Source: Lantana camara (taxonomy: Eukaryota; Streptophyta; Magnoliopsida; Lamiales; Verbenaceae). Taken from it: a stretch of DNA of 64,000 nt. The position numbers and the translations under genes are program-made. The DNA lies in the NCBI GenBank assembly GCA_037501455.1, contig CM074858.1, positions 94,896,501-94,960,500 of the forward strand, in the 5' to 3' direction. Below, piece after piece: positions 35,268-46,515 of the stretch (position 1 is its first letter; the number at the start of each line of letters is the position of its first letter). The notes under the pieces were generated by a model. That model had not been told where the DNA came from, made no database searches, and worked only from the letters and a program-made list of their open reading frames with translations.

Positions 35268-35282
35268 CCCTATAAATGAGGG
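35268..35282 (+). promoter_or_regulatory. TATA box of the E2 antisense gene
   Basis: CCCTATAAATGAGGG, 282 bases upstream of the antisense ATG and outside the LTR. It is conserved with E1 in sequence and position. Confidence 0.65.
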
Positions 35283-35559
35283 ATCTCATATCCATTCCAC
35301 TCTTTTCGTGAACACAACTCTCAAGCAACCTTCTGTAAAATTTCTCCGAAGACCAGTTTCAAAGCACTTTCTCCTTCCTTCAAGTTCTTCCCAGAAATTT
35401 TAAGGTAAAATTCGGTGAACTTTTCTAACTCTGTCAATTTTAGGATCATAGACTAGGATTGAGTGACTTCCCGTCTTGATTTCTCCAAGAATCCCTGTTC
35501 TTTTTAGAAAAACCCCCTCTTCCAGTTTCTTTAAAACTCTTCCTAACTTCCCCCTTACC

Positions 35560-38411
35560 ATGGCCAATCAACGCGTTGAAGAGTTAGCCCGGGAAGTAGG
35601 GGAGATGGCCACCCAAAATTCATCTCCATCGGAATCACCCAGGGATGGAGGGTTGGAAGGGGCCATGACCGTCATAGATGTGAGGGACCCTGAAGGGGTG
35701 GAACCCCTTTTCGAAGAGATGAACCTGGTGATGGAGGCAGAGAGACAGGGGGGTATTCTTCCTATCACTGCAAGTGTTACTCGCCCCCATCGCCATACCG
35801 TGACAGTAGCGATGGCTGCGCCGGTGTCGGATACCGAGGAAACAGCAGGGCCTTCTGAAAGAGCCCGTGACAAAGGAAAGGGTAAGAACCCTCAGAAGCC
35901 CAAGAAAACCAGAAAGCCCAAAGGATCCAAGGAGGGTGGAAGCTCAGGATACCTGGCTACCGAGCGCACCCCAGACGAAACTCCTAGCACGGTTACTCTA
36001 GGAGAGGTGAAAACAATGCTGGCGCCTATCTTCTGGGACGAGCGTTACATATGGAGAATCCCTGCTGAGCACGAGCGCGCCAATCATCCTCCTCCTGGTG
36101 AGATGGCCGTTTATGTAGATGCCGTCAGCTCTGGAGGCTTGAGGTTCCCTATTTCGGCTCCGATGGCACGTTTACTGAATGACCTGCACCTCTGTCCTTC
36201 CCAAATTGTGCCCAATGGCCTAGCTCTATTAACCAGCTTTGTGATTCTAATGAGAAGCGTTGGTTACGAGCCTTTCACGCGAAACTTTTCAGCACTCTTC
36301 CAAGTAGTTTCCTCATCACGCTCATCTCCTGAGGCGGGTTTTTATTATATCCAAGCGAAGGCTCATACCAAATTAATCAATTCTCCCTCCAGCACACACG
36401 GTCCTGACTGGAAAGAAAAGTTTGTTTTTGTCAAGGCTCCCCCAGAAGAAGGCTTTGGGGTGCCCTCAAGCTGGGGCTCAGTTTCAAAGATCCGTTTGGA
36501 ACCTGCTCTTCCCAAGGACTGGGTCACGAGCCTGGTTAAAGCTCTAAGGGACGAGGGCCACCTTATTGAAGCGAAAGATTGGATAGACGACGCAGAGCTT
36601 ATGTTCCTGTGTGACTTGTCCAACGACCCTTATTATCTTGGCAATCCCCCAGCTCGTGACATGGAGAGAGATGGTTAGATTCCTAGGGCACTAACCTTTA
36701 GATAGGGACACTAACTGCCTTTATCTTTCCTCAATTTTGCATAAATGTTAATTTATTTCAGGGAGTTTTGATTCTGGTGCTTGCTTTTCTTGTAGGAGCA
36801 TATATCTTAGAGATGGCAGGAGGAATTAGAAATGCCGCTCGTTTTGCTCATGCCAACAGGAACCAGGCCCCACAAGGGGAGCCACAACGCCCCCAAAACA
36901 GGGGTAGCAGGAGGGACGCAAGGGGCGCAAGTTCCTCTTCGAATGTACAACCCCCTCGTGGTAGGGAGGAAAACCGCGCGGCCAACTCTGCTGGCGGAAT
37001 AATGGTTCGACCACCTCCCCCTCCGGTAGATTCAAGGGTGTCTGAGCTTCCCGCTGTTGACCAAACCATGCCTCCTTTGGCCATAAGCGAGGCACAACCA
37101 AGCGCCAGTATACCCTCTCGTAAGAGGAAGAGGATGCCCGACACTGTAGCAATCAAGGGCAAGGGCAAACAAGTGGTTGAAGGCCCTAAGGGTGATGGAG
37201 AGACCACCTCCTCAGAAGAGGAACACTTATGGGCGTTCAACCGGCGAGGGGATAGGAATTTCTCCGGTGTCTCCGATGGCGGGCCAGTTCTGTTACGGCC
37301 CGGTACGCTAGCCCAATCCGTCAGCGAGGACCTCTATGGCAGGGCCCAATTCTCGGCGGATCAGACAACGAGCCTGTGGAGATGGTAGCCTTGGATGCAG
37401 CGCACGCCCTGATCTCCGTAAATCTCTATACTTTTGCCGTATAGCGTTTCTCCAATACTTTTTTGCTGAAAAAACCTTTTCCTTCCTCTTGAATTCATAC
37501 AGCAAGTACTTCCTCGGCTCAAGAACATTCAAAAGCGGGTCTCCGTCTATGCCGATCGCAAAGCGAAATACAAGAAGATGGCACGCTCTAACGATCCGGC
37601 TCAAATTCAAGCGGAGCTGGACACTGCAATTGCCAAGTATGAGTCTCTCAAAGGCTTATACAAAAAGACGGAGGGGGAGCTGAAGAAGTTGAAGGAGGAT
37701 TTTGTGGCGGTGGAGAGCGCTCGAAATGGCTTGAGCGGAGAGTTGGCCCGCGTGGGTGAGGGCTTTAAGAAGGCAGAAGCTGAGCGCGACAGCTGGAGAA
37801 CGAGAGCTTTGGAGGCTGAAAGGAAGCTTAATGACACTGTGAACGAATGGCCCCGGAGCCTTGCGCGAGCAAACAAGGAGGCCCTCATTAAGTTTTGTCA
37901 CTCTAAGGCCTTCAACTTCACAGCCTCTCTGCACTGCCTGGATGAGGCTCAAAAGGCCTTCAACTTGGCCATTGATCAGGGAATCCACAAAGGGCTGACA
38001 GACCCAGCCATTCGAGAGGCGGAAGGGATGGGGCTCATGTTCAATGAGCAGTGCGAGGAGGATGGTGATGACACGAATGATCCTTCAGACTCAATTTCTA
38101 AGCCCGAGTATGAGTTCCTGGTCAAACTCCTCGAGGATGAATACATGGATGCCCATCCTATAGAAAATGCTCCTCAATCCGCACAAAATGACCCTCCTGA
38201 AGATGAGCCTCAAGGGCCTATCGGGGAGGATGCCCATGCTCGGGTTGTTGAGGACGCTAACGCGCTTGTTCCCGTTGCTAATGAGCCCAACGATCCCCAA
38301 GTGGCCGAGCCACCCGTTGCCCAGCCTCAAGAGCCAGAAGGCCCAGTTTACGGTCCAGTGGCTCAGAACATCCTTGTGGTTCTTGATGAAGACATCGCTC
38401 CTGCGGCTTGA
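35560..38411 (+). CDS. Antisense three-exon gene of E2 (Tat extra ORF)
   Basis: Exons 35560-36673, 36796-37417 and 37503-38411; introns of 122 and 85 bases with GT...AG borders. The ATG at 35560 sits in ACCATGG, a strong plant start context, and is preferred to an upstream in-frame ATG at 35476. The predicted protein is about 880 residues. Residues 104-124 are a Lys-rich linker. From about 156 there is a globular domain (WDERYIWRIP, GGLRFPI, CPSQIVPNGLALL) resembling the 'putative gypsy type transposon' family. Exon 2 is low-complexity with PSRKRKR, a likely nuclear signal. Exon 3 begins QVLPRLKNIQ, then forms a heptad-rich coiled coil, a conserved helical block (FCHSKAFNFTASLHCLDEAQ), an acidic Pro/Ala tail and ILVVLDEDIAPAA. 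Exons 1 and 3 are open and in frame across splices; exon 2 has a one-base loss near 37370. It is transcribed opposite to gag-pol. Function unknown. Confidence 0.75.
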
Positions 38412-39483
38412 AATTCCATCTCTGTAGCCCCTTTTTTTTTTTTTTTTTTTTACTTGTTTTAACGCTTATTCCTTTTGTAATGATGCTCCTGGGCCTTCCT
38501 TAATGAATAGAATTTCTCATTTCCATGATACTGTCTCTACCTTTTCCTTGATTGCGAACTTTCACTTTGCCTTTAATGCGAACAAATTTTTATAGTTATA
38601 AGATTGTGTGTAAGTTGCATGTTTCATACAGGCTTTTGATGCTTAGGAGATTTTGTCAAATCTTGCAAAACTTTGAAAATTTTCACTAAGTCTTGAGCGA
38701 TCATGAGGGTCTTACCAAGAGATTGCCCTCGTTCACAATTTGCAAAATTCATTCTTAATCGTGGAATTTTTGCTAAGTCTTGAGTATTGAGGGTCTTACT
38801 GTACGGTTGCCCTCGTTCAAGACTTGTGAAATTTCTTCTTAATCTTGGAAATTTTGCTAAGTCTTGAGTATTGAGGGTCTTACTGAACGGTTGCCCTCGT
38901 TCAAGACTTGTGAAATTTCTTCTTAATCTTGGAAATTTTGCTAAGTCTTGAGTATTGAGGGTCTTACTGAACGGTTGCCCCCGTTCAAGACTTGTGAAAT
39001 TTCTTCTTAATCTTAGAAATTTTGCTAAGTCTTGAGTATTTGCGAGGCTCTTACTGAGTGATTGCCCTCGTATTCAAGACTTGGCGGAATTTTCCTCTGA
39101 CGACGTTGTTGTCGGATTATCTTGCTCGTATTGGCCTCCATTTTTGGATTCGAGCGCAAGACGTCGTGACAGATGATCAAGGTCTACTTGGGATTTTCAT
39201 TGTATTTCTCTTCCATTTTATTAAGTTGGCTTTAAACGTTACCGGTCTACCCTTACGAGGGCGTCACCCTCGCACGGGTTAGAGTGCCGGCAAGCGTAAC
39301 CCATGTGAAGTAATAGTGACCAACCACGCTCGTAAAGACGGGGGGCGTGGGTCTTATGTATTCATGCAATTTAGATAGTGTAAGCGTAAAGATATTTGAA
39401 AAGAATTCGCCGTAACTTACTTGTGATTTGAAGTACATAGAACTTGTTAGCGGGATTGTTACATCATAGTTTCTAGAGAGCTT
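38412..39483. other. E2 region between converging antisense gene and pol
   Basis: Contains a poly-T tract at about 38430-38451, the hairpin repeats at 38660-39090, and a conserved stretch shared with E1 (CGTAACCCATGTGAAGTAAT here; TTACACATGGATTACGC there on the other strand). No frame of interest. Confidence 0.7.
38660..39090. repeat. Tandem hairpin repeats in E2 3' region
   Basis: About five units with an 84-base period in the middle copies (near 38768, 38850, 38934, 39018). Each unit carries TTTTGCTAAGTCTTGAG, TTGAGGGTCTTACTG, GCCCTCGTTCAAGACTTGTG. AAGTCTTGA pairs with TCAAGACTT and GAGGG with CCCTC inside each unit. This is the E1 repeat on the opposite strand. Confidence 0.88.
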
Positions 39484-42400
39484 TTAAATGCAAAACCGCC
39501 GGAGGTTGCATGCGTTCCAAGGACGAGGCAAACGCTTTCCTTGAAGTGTCTCCAGGGTGTATGTGTTGTTAGCTCTGATTTGCACTACTTTGAACGGTCC
39601 TTCCCAGTTGGGGTCTAACTTTCCCACATGCCTGGATATTTCAACTTTCTTTAGAACCAAGTCTCCCACATGGAAGGTTCTTTCCTTCACACGCTTGTTG
39701 TACTGCTGAGTCACAGTTGCCTTATACTTGTGTATCTTAGCCCAAGCTTGGTTTCTTTTCTCATCCAATAGGTCCAACTCCAGGCGCCTGTTACTTTCGT
39801 TAAATTGAGGCTCGAAATAAGCTACACGAGCGGATTCATTTGCAATTTCCGCCGGTATCATTGCTTCTGACCCATACACGAGCGCGAAAGGTGACTCGCC
39901 CGTGGAGGCTCGGGGAGTAGTGCGATAAGCCCAAAGCGCTCCTTATAGCTCTTCTGCCCATTCACCCTTTTTACTTTCCAACATTGTTTTTAAGTGCTGC
40001 AAAATGATTCTGTTGGTGACTTCTGCTTGTCCGTTGGCTTGAGGATGGCCTACGGAGGTGAAACGCTGCTCAATCCCCAATTCCGAGCACCATTCTCGTG
40101 TGTCAGCGGCTATGAACTGGGATCCATTATCAGAGATAAGCACCCTCGGAATGCCGTATCTACATATGATGCTTTTCCAAATGAAATCCCTCACAACCCG
40201 GAAGGTGATCTTCGCCACTGCCTCGGCCTCGGCCCATTTGGTAAAATAATCGATGGCCAAAATGACAAACTTCTTCTGTCCCACAGCGATGGGCAAAGGG
40301 CCCACAATGTCTATTCCCACAGCGATGGTCGAAGGGCCAGGAAACATCTACTGCGATCATTTGAGCGGCCGGCAGTTGAGGGAGATTAGAATGGAATTGA
40401 CACTTTGGACACTTTCTGGAGAATTCGAGGGAGTCATGCAGAACTGTGGGCCAATAAAACCCGCTCCTTAAAATCTTCTTAGCCAGAATACGCCCTCCTG
40501 AGTGATTTCCACAGCTCCCACTGTGAATGAGCTCGAGCGTTTCTTTCGCTTGCGAGGGCCTTAAACACCTCAAAGGAGGCCCTTGAAACGACTTCTTGAA
40601 CAGTCTTCCCTCAGAGTCTAAAGAGAATCGAGGGGCCTTGTTCCTCATTTTCCGCGCCTCCACCTTATCAGCGGGGTAAATACCATCTCTAAGGAACCTG
40701 ACGATGTCATCCAGCCAACATGGTTCCAGTGGATCAATCATAACGACCGCCGCTATGGTAACTCTCTCCTTGATCAAAGGTTCCTCCGTCCTAAGGAATG
40801 TTACAGAGCGCTCAGAAGTACCTTCCAACGCCGAAGCAAATTTTGAGAGAGCGTCAGCGCGCTCGTTCTCGGCCCGCGGGACTTGAAGCAGGTGAAATTC
40901 CTTGAACTTTCCAATGATTTCCCGAGCCTTGCTCAAGTACTGCACCATGGTGGTTTCTCTAGCCTCATAAGTTCCTTCAATCTGGCTCGCAATTAACTGT
41001 GAATCTACATACGCCGTAATTCTGGAGGCTCCATTCTGAGAAGCAATTTCTAACCCCTGTACAAGGGCTTCATACTCTGCTTCGTTATTCGTGACTTGGA
41101 AATCCAACCTAATTGCGAAATCTAACTCAATCCCACTGGGGTCCCGGAGGGCTACCCCTGCTCCTCCCCCTTGGGAGGTTGAGGAACCATCCGTGTGCAG
41201 GACCCACAATCCTTCATTCTCAGGAACGGCAGATTCTAACCCAAAGCGTTCCACCAATAAATCAACTACAACCTGGGCATGCATGGCAGCTCTAGGCTCG
41301 AAACATAGATCAAACTGACTTAATTCAATGGCCCACTTTATCAACCTTCCTGATACGTCTGGTTTGGACAAAACCTGCTTCAAAGGTTGATCAGTAAGTA
41401 CCGTTATTGAATGTGCCTGAAAGTAAGGCCTCAGGCGCCTTGATGCATTAATGAGGGCAAACGCAAACTTCTCGATTTCCAAATATTTTTTCTCTGCTCC
41501 CTGCAATGTCTTGCTTAAATAATAAACGGGCAAATGCTTCCGTTCCCGCATAGCTACCAACACAGCGCTCATGGCATCGGCCGAGACAGAAAGATACAGG
41601 AATAGCTTCTCGCCACCTATGGGTTTAGTCAGTAAAGGAGCGCTCGATAGATAAGCCTTCATATCTTGCAATGCCTTTTCACATTCCTCCGTCCAAGTGA
41701 AGTTCCGGGCATTCCTCAAAATCTTGAAAAAAGGGAGATTTCGGTCGGCCGAGCGCGAAATGAATCTGTTCAAGGAGATGATCTTTCCTACCAGTACTTG
41801 CACTTCCCGGAGATTTCGAGGGGAGGGAATTTCCAATATAGCACTGATTTTCTCAGGATTGGCCTCAATTCCCCTCTGACTGACCATGTACCCTAAGAAC
41901 TTTCCTCCTTGCACCCCGAAGGTGCACTTTGAAGGGTTCAATTTCATCCCATAATGACGCAAAATTGCAAAGGCACTTCGGAGATCCTCTAAATGCGAGC
42001 CTTGGCGCTCGCTCTTGACAATCATATCGTCCACGTAAACTTCCATGGATCTTCCCAGTTCCTTCTCAAACATTTTGTTAACGAGCCGCTGATATGTAGC
42101 TCCCGCGTTCTTCAACCCAAAAGGCATGACCAGGAAGCAATACACCCCTAAATGAACAACAAACGAAGTTTTGGGGCGGTCCTCAGGAGCCATAAAGATT
42201 TGATAGTACCCTTGAAAGGCGTCCATCATGCTCATTAGTTCGCATCCAGCAGTTGAATCCACCAGCTGGTCTATCCGAGGCAACGGGTAATGATCCTTAG
42301 GGCAAGCCTTATTAAGATCAGTAAAATCATTGCACATTCGCCACTTGTTTGCATTTTTAGGCACCAAAACCACATTACACAACCACTCTGGGTATAAGAT

Positions 42401-43676
42401 AGGCTCGATGTACTGAGCCTCCAGGAGTTTATTAACTTCTTCTTCGACAACCCTCTTTCGAAAGCCGTGAACATCTCGCTTTTTCTGCTTTATGGGCTTG
42501 AAGGAGGGGTCCACATTAAGCCTGTGGACGATGATGCTTGGGTCGATTCCGGTAAGGTCAGACGCTTTCCACGCAAATACGTCAAGGTTCTCTCTGAGGA
42601 AGCCAATCATCATGATCTGCGAGGGTCCTGAGAGGTTTGACCCTCAGGGCGAGGAAGTTCGAGCGCCCTCTTTTTTCCCACCAAACGCCCTTGGCAAGTA
42701 GGATCCTCTCCCTCCTGCTCGTCTGCTTCTGAGGAAGATTCCTCGATGGACCCTGGCGGAGCATTTTCGGGGGGGTCTTGTGTGTTGGTATTCTTCTTCT
42801 TCTTATTTTTCTTTTTGTTCAACTTTGCCCTTTTCCGCAAAGGACCATCCTCATCTAGGTTGGCGAAATCAACGGACTTCTTAGTGGACCCAATTTGGAA
42901 AGTTCTCTCCGCCTTAGGCTTTCGGAGAGATAACATGTAGCATTCCCACGCCTCACGTACGTAACATAATACCTCCCCGACACCCTCGGATGTGGGAAAT
43001 TTGATCTTCTGGTGGTAGGTGGAGATGATTGCTTTGAAATCGACGAGGGCGGGGCACCCAATTATGATATTGTATGGAATATCAATCTCTACCACAGCGT
43101 AAGTAATTGTGAGCGTCTTACGTTGAGGGGCTCGGCCTAATGAGGTGGCTAAGCGCACCTGCCCTCGTGGGACAACCTCTGATCCTCCGAAGCCAATGAA
43201 GGCTATTTTAAGAGGCTCTAGTGGGAGGTTAGCATTCATCTTTAAAAATGTGGCGTAAGGCAAGACATTAACGGAGCTTCCGCTATCCACTAATACCCTT
43301 TTTACAACATGATTGTGGACATCCACACTAACCACCATGGGGCAGTCAGAAGTTTCACTTTCCCCATGGGGTGTTACAATGTGCCCTAAATCCCTATCAT
43401 CAAAGCCTATCACGTCGTTCTCTCGGGAGTGCTGATCTTTGGCTTTTTGTATAGCATAAACGGACTTGGGCATGAGCGCTGGTCATAACTCCGGACATAT
43501 CTCCGCCGAGCGGCATTCGAATCTCCCTCTGAAGGGCCTCCCGCTATCATGTTGATTACCGCAAAAGGCGTATTCTCCTGGTCAGGGGCCTTTCCTTTGT
43601 TGCTTCGACGGCTACTGGTCTCAGGGGGACCCTTTCCTCGTGGACTTCTTGATCGGGATGGGCTCCTTCTCTCCTC
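39484..43676 (-). pseudogene. pol: Tat pol polyprotein (E2)
   Basis: Protease frame 43473-42610 (DSGSSVNVLP). It is joined to the RT frame by a deletion of about 80 bases relative to E1 at about 42630-42650, which shifts frame. The frame 42613-40160 encodes RT (YVDD at residues 193-196; intact KWRMCNDF and MPFGLKNAG), a first RNase H with its TDAS Asp lost (YLSVSADAMSAVL), the archaeal-type RNase H (HTDGSS, NNEAEYEAL, YVDSQL, ERADALS) and the integrase zinc finger. A 4-base net insertion near 40325, copied from nearby sequence, shifts integrase into the frame 40347-39943. A stop at about 39944 (Gln codon to TAA) separates the C-terminal integrase part (39879-39484). A stop at 43677 and a shift near 43470 separate pol from gag. 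Confidence 0.88.
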
Positions 43677-45590
43677 CTAGAAATGACCCCGACATTGTTC
43701 ATCAAAGCGCTCCAGCACCTTCACAAATTCCATTAGGTGCCCCCCCATAACGAGCCTTTGGATCTCAGCTTCCAGCTGGCGACATTCATCTGTGTCGTGC
43801 CCTTTCTGCTTGTGGAAGGCACAGTACTTGCTGGAACGTTTCAGAGACTCGGTCTCTCTCATCTTGATGGGTCTCTTGAAGAGCTTTTTGTCAGAGAGGT
43901 TATAGACCTCGGAGTTCGGTCGAGTAAGTGGAATACGCTCGAAACGTCGAGGGGGCAACGGCGACCTCTTGCGCTCCTGATGGCGCTCCTTCTTAACTAT
44001 GATCTCGCGTCCTCGTTCAGGGTGGCGCTCATTTCTTATGGGGCTATGATGCCGGGGACCATTCGTCCCATACATATCCTCGAGCGCAAAAAACGGCTCG
44101 ACAACCTCTCTTAAGGCCATAAGCGTCCCTGGCCTTCTCTCCACGATGGCATCAGCAAATTTCTTGCTCACATACTGTTTGTGATCCACAGCCTGAAATA
44201 GCACTGGGATCAAGAAATCCATGGACGGCCTCTCCACTTGCAGTATCTCCTTGTTGAAGCGTGCGAAGAACGAGCGAAGAGACTCACCCTTGCCTTGCAC
44301 CACGTTATAGAGGGCAGTGGGTGCAGTGACTGGAGCTTTCTGGGAATTGAAGTGGTTGAGGAAGGCATCGGCCAACTCTTTGTATGAGTGAATCGAGTGC
44401 GGTGGCAATCGCTTGTACCATTCTTGCGCCATTCCCACCAAGGAAGTGACAAAAACCTTGGCCCAATAGTTGCTAGAATGCTCGTAAAGGTGCATCAGAT
44501 GTAAAAAATGATCCAAATGCTCGGCTGGATCGGTCGTCCCGTCGTATCGGTCAATGGAGGTGGGAATTTTGGCCATCCCGGCTTGGGCCATTAAAACTTC
44601 TTCCACGAGGGGAGAGCCCCTTGCCAATGGGTGATAATCATAAGTGCCGAAGTTCTCTTCTGGCTCTCTCTGGCGAGGGACCTGCGGCTGTCGGTTTTTT
44701 TGACGAGCATCTCTGTCATCGGCTCGTTCATCCCTACTGTGGGAGATCTGAGACCGTGCACGAGAGAGCTGTCCAACTATGTCTTTCAAACCCTGCAGCT
44801 GGTCTTGCACAGCCGCGAGGATGTTAGGGTTCACCTCACCGTCCCGGTCTCCCTGTCTGCCAGCGTGGGAAACCCTCCTGGAAACGTGGGAGTCCCCCTC
44901 ATTCTCGTTAACCCTCTCAGTGGGCTCCCTATTTCCATCTACAGGGGGCCGCTCGTTTTCGCCCTGGCAGGGCGCCTCATTAACTGGTGGTATTGGTGGC
45001 ACCCTGGGGACGGCCTGGGTTTCCCTAACAGGGAAAGCTTGCAATCCGCCCAAAGGTGCTGCGATTTGAGTGGCCTGCCCCGAGGGGAAGTACATAGAAT
45101 GAAAATTTTCCCACGCCCCCTGAGCCGCCTGAACCTCACACTGGGTATACAAAGCCCTCAATTGCTGCGTAGTTAGGGGTGGTAACTCTACTCCTTCAAC
45201 CTCCCTGTGAATCACCACGGGGAGCTGTATTTGGCCGGCGAGGTACGGTTGAACCGGCGACATCATAACAGCGGGAGCAAACGTGTACCCCGGCGGCATC
45301 ATATATCCTTGATCTCCTGGATTTGTAAGGGCATGCACCCCTTGAGTTTGGGGAGGGTGTGAAAGAGCAAAGTGAGAAAATCCTCCTGCGGCGCCGGAAG
45401 CTGGTAGTGCTGGTGGGGCCGGTGGGAGAACGGAAGATTCAGCATGCAGGGCCACCCCAGTGAGGGGCACTCCACCTTCAGCGACGGTAGGGGGCGGGCC
45501 TCCGCCTACAGGGATGGTGGGTACTATGGGGTTGACGTCCGGAGAAATGTTATCTCCTCCTCCCGCAGCGCTGGACCTTGTGGCAACCAT
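43677..45590 (-). CDS. gag: Tat Gag protein (E2), 637 codons
   Basis: Open from ATG at 45590 (MVATRSSAAGGG), about 90 bases from the LTR, to a stop at 43677. The N-terminal half is Pro/Gly-rich. A segment near residues 130-180 (PPGYTFAPAVMMSP, LPVVIHREVEG) is shared with E3. The Gag core follows (RYDGTTDPAEHLDHFLHLMH, SLVGMAQEWYKRLPPHS, SLRSFFARFNKEILQ), then a basic Arg/Glu-rich stretch and the variant zinc knuckle CAFHKQKGHDTDEC. Comparison with E1 suggests gag and pol were once one frame and that the stop here is a mutation, since E1 reads straight on from the knuckle into protease. It builds the cytoplasmic particle and packages element RNA. Confidence 0.88.
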   Translation of the reverse strand: MVATRSSAAGGGDNISPDVNPIVPTIPVGGGPPPTVAEGGVPLTGVALHAESSVLPPAPPALPASGAAGGFSHFALSHPPQTQGVHALTNPGDQGYMMPPGYTFAPAVMMSPVQPYLAGQIQLPVVIHREVEGVELPPLTTQQLRALYTQCEVQAAQGAWENFHSMYFPSGQATQIAAPLGGLQAFPVRETQAVPRVPPIPPVNEAPCQGENERPPVDGNREPTERVNENEGDSHVSRRVSHAGRQGDRDGEVNPNILAAVQDQLQGLKDIVGQLSRARSQISHSRDERADDRDARQKNRQPQVPRQREPEENFGTYDYHPLARGSPLVEEVLMAQAGMAKIPTSIDRYDGTTDPAEHLDHFLHLMHLYEHSSNYWAKVFVTSLVGMAQEWYKRLPPHSIHSYKELADAFLNHFNSQKAPVTAPTALYNVVQGKGESLRSFFARFNKEILQVERPSMDFLIPVLFQAVDHKQYVSKKFADAIVERRPGTLMALREVVEPFFALEDMYGTNGPRHHSPIRNERHPERGREIIVKKERHQERKRSPLPPRRFERIPLTRPNSEVYNLSDKKLFKRPIKMRETESLKRSSKYCAFHKQKGHDTDECRQLEAEIQRLVMGGHLMEFVKVLERFDEQCRGHF

Positions 45591-45659
45591 AGTTGTGAAG
45601 ATTTCGGGGGTGTTTGCTTTTCAACTAGCAGAAGAGATGGAAGAGGTGAAGAGATGGTT

Positions 45660-45680
45660 TCCCACAGACGGCGCCAAAAA
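45660..45680 (-). other. Primer binding site of E2
   Basis: Immediately inside the 5' LTR, the minus strand reads TTTTTGGCGCCGTCTGTGGG. TGGCGCCGT matches the complement of an Asp-type tRNA 3' end, while the following bases diverge, so the exact primer tRNA is uncertain. Confidence 0.7.
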
Positions 45681-46515
45681 TGATGGGTTCCAAAAGGGGT
45701 GGTTCAGAATCCGATCACTTTAGAATTTGTTTGAAGGGGGAAATCACCAGGATTCGCCGAAAAAAAGGGGGGTTCTACCTGCTAGGACAAACACACAGAA
45801 AAGTCAGAAGGCCAAGCTGGGGAAAACTGGGGGTGGTACCCAGTTTGGCTTTCCGACGCTCAAGTCAGATACAGATCTGCAAGAGGAAAAGTAAGCTCAG
45901 TAAAAGCTGTTGCCATGGAAATCGCTTACCGTGAAAGAGATGACTTTGTTTATTTATAGTTGAGGGTCAGGGACCCTTTGGTCATTTGCCACATGTGGTC
46001 CTGGCCGAATGTTGCCCTAACACGTGGCGCTGTGAGAGAGAAGCCTAGGAGGAATCTTCTGCAAAAGCTGTCGGGAGTTAGGGTTGGCAACAGTGGCAGG
46101 TGCGCGGGCAGGTACGGTGTGTCAGAGAGCCGTTTGGAGGGTTGGTGACGAGGGCTTGGGAGCACGCTCGTGACAACCAAAAGCCTTGGAGGACAAGAAA
46201 TCCGCCGGGGGGAACGAGGGCCCAGGCTCGTGTTGCGCGTTGCAGGGGGAGCCTTTCTGAGGGAGAGTAGCGCTCGAAGAAGGCTCCTTCTGATGGATTG
46301 GAATACCAGTCATGTCGCGTGAAGAAGGCGCTCGTAGGAGAGCGGTGATAATGGTCTCGTGCGAGGGTGGCAGGGACAGCACGTGCTCTTGGAGGATGCT
46401 GGCACTTTAATGGGTTCATCGCTCGTTCAGGACAATTATAATCAACTGAGCAAATGTTGTTCTTTAAGAAAGGCCACATGTCCAAACGCGGAACGAGCGG
46501 ATCTTGACCCCATCA
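45681..46515 (-). mobile_element. 5' LTR of E2
   Basis: 835 bp; core promoter TATA (CTATAAATA on the minus strand) at 45959-45951. It drives gag-pol. Confidence 0.92.

Larger units (their letters stand above)
34094..46515 (-). mobile_element. Complete Tat-lineage element E2
   Basis: Two 835-bp LTRs beginning TGATGGG and ending CCCATCA, with the target duplication ATATA at 34089-34093 and 46516-46520. On the minus strand: 5' LTR, primer site, gag, pol, repeat array, antisense gene, polypurine tract, 3' LTR. The LTRs differ at about twenty positions by eye (roughly 2-3%), so it is older than element C but much younger than E3. All parts are present, but pol is broken by a deletion, frameshifts and a stop, so it cannot move unaided. 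Confidence 0.93.
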
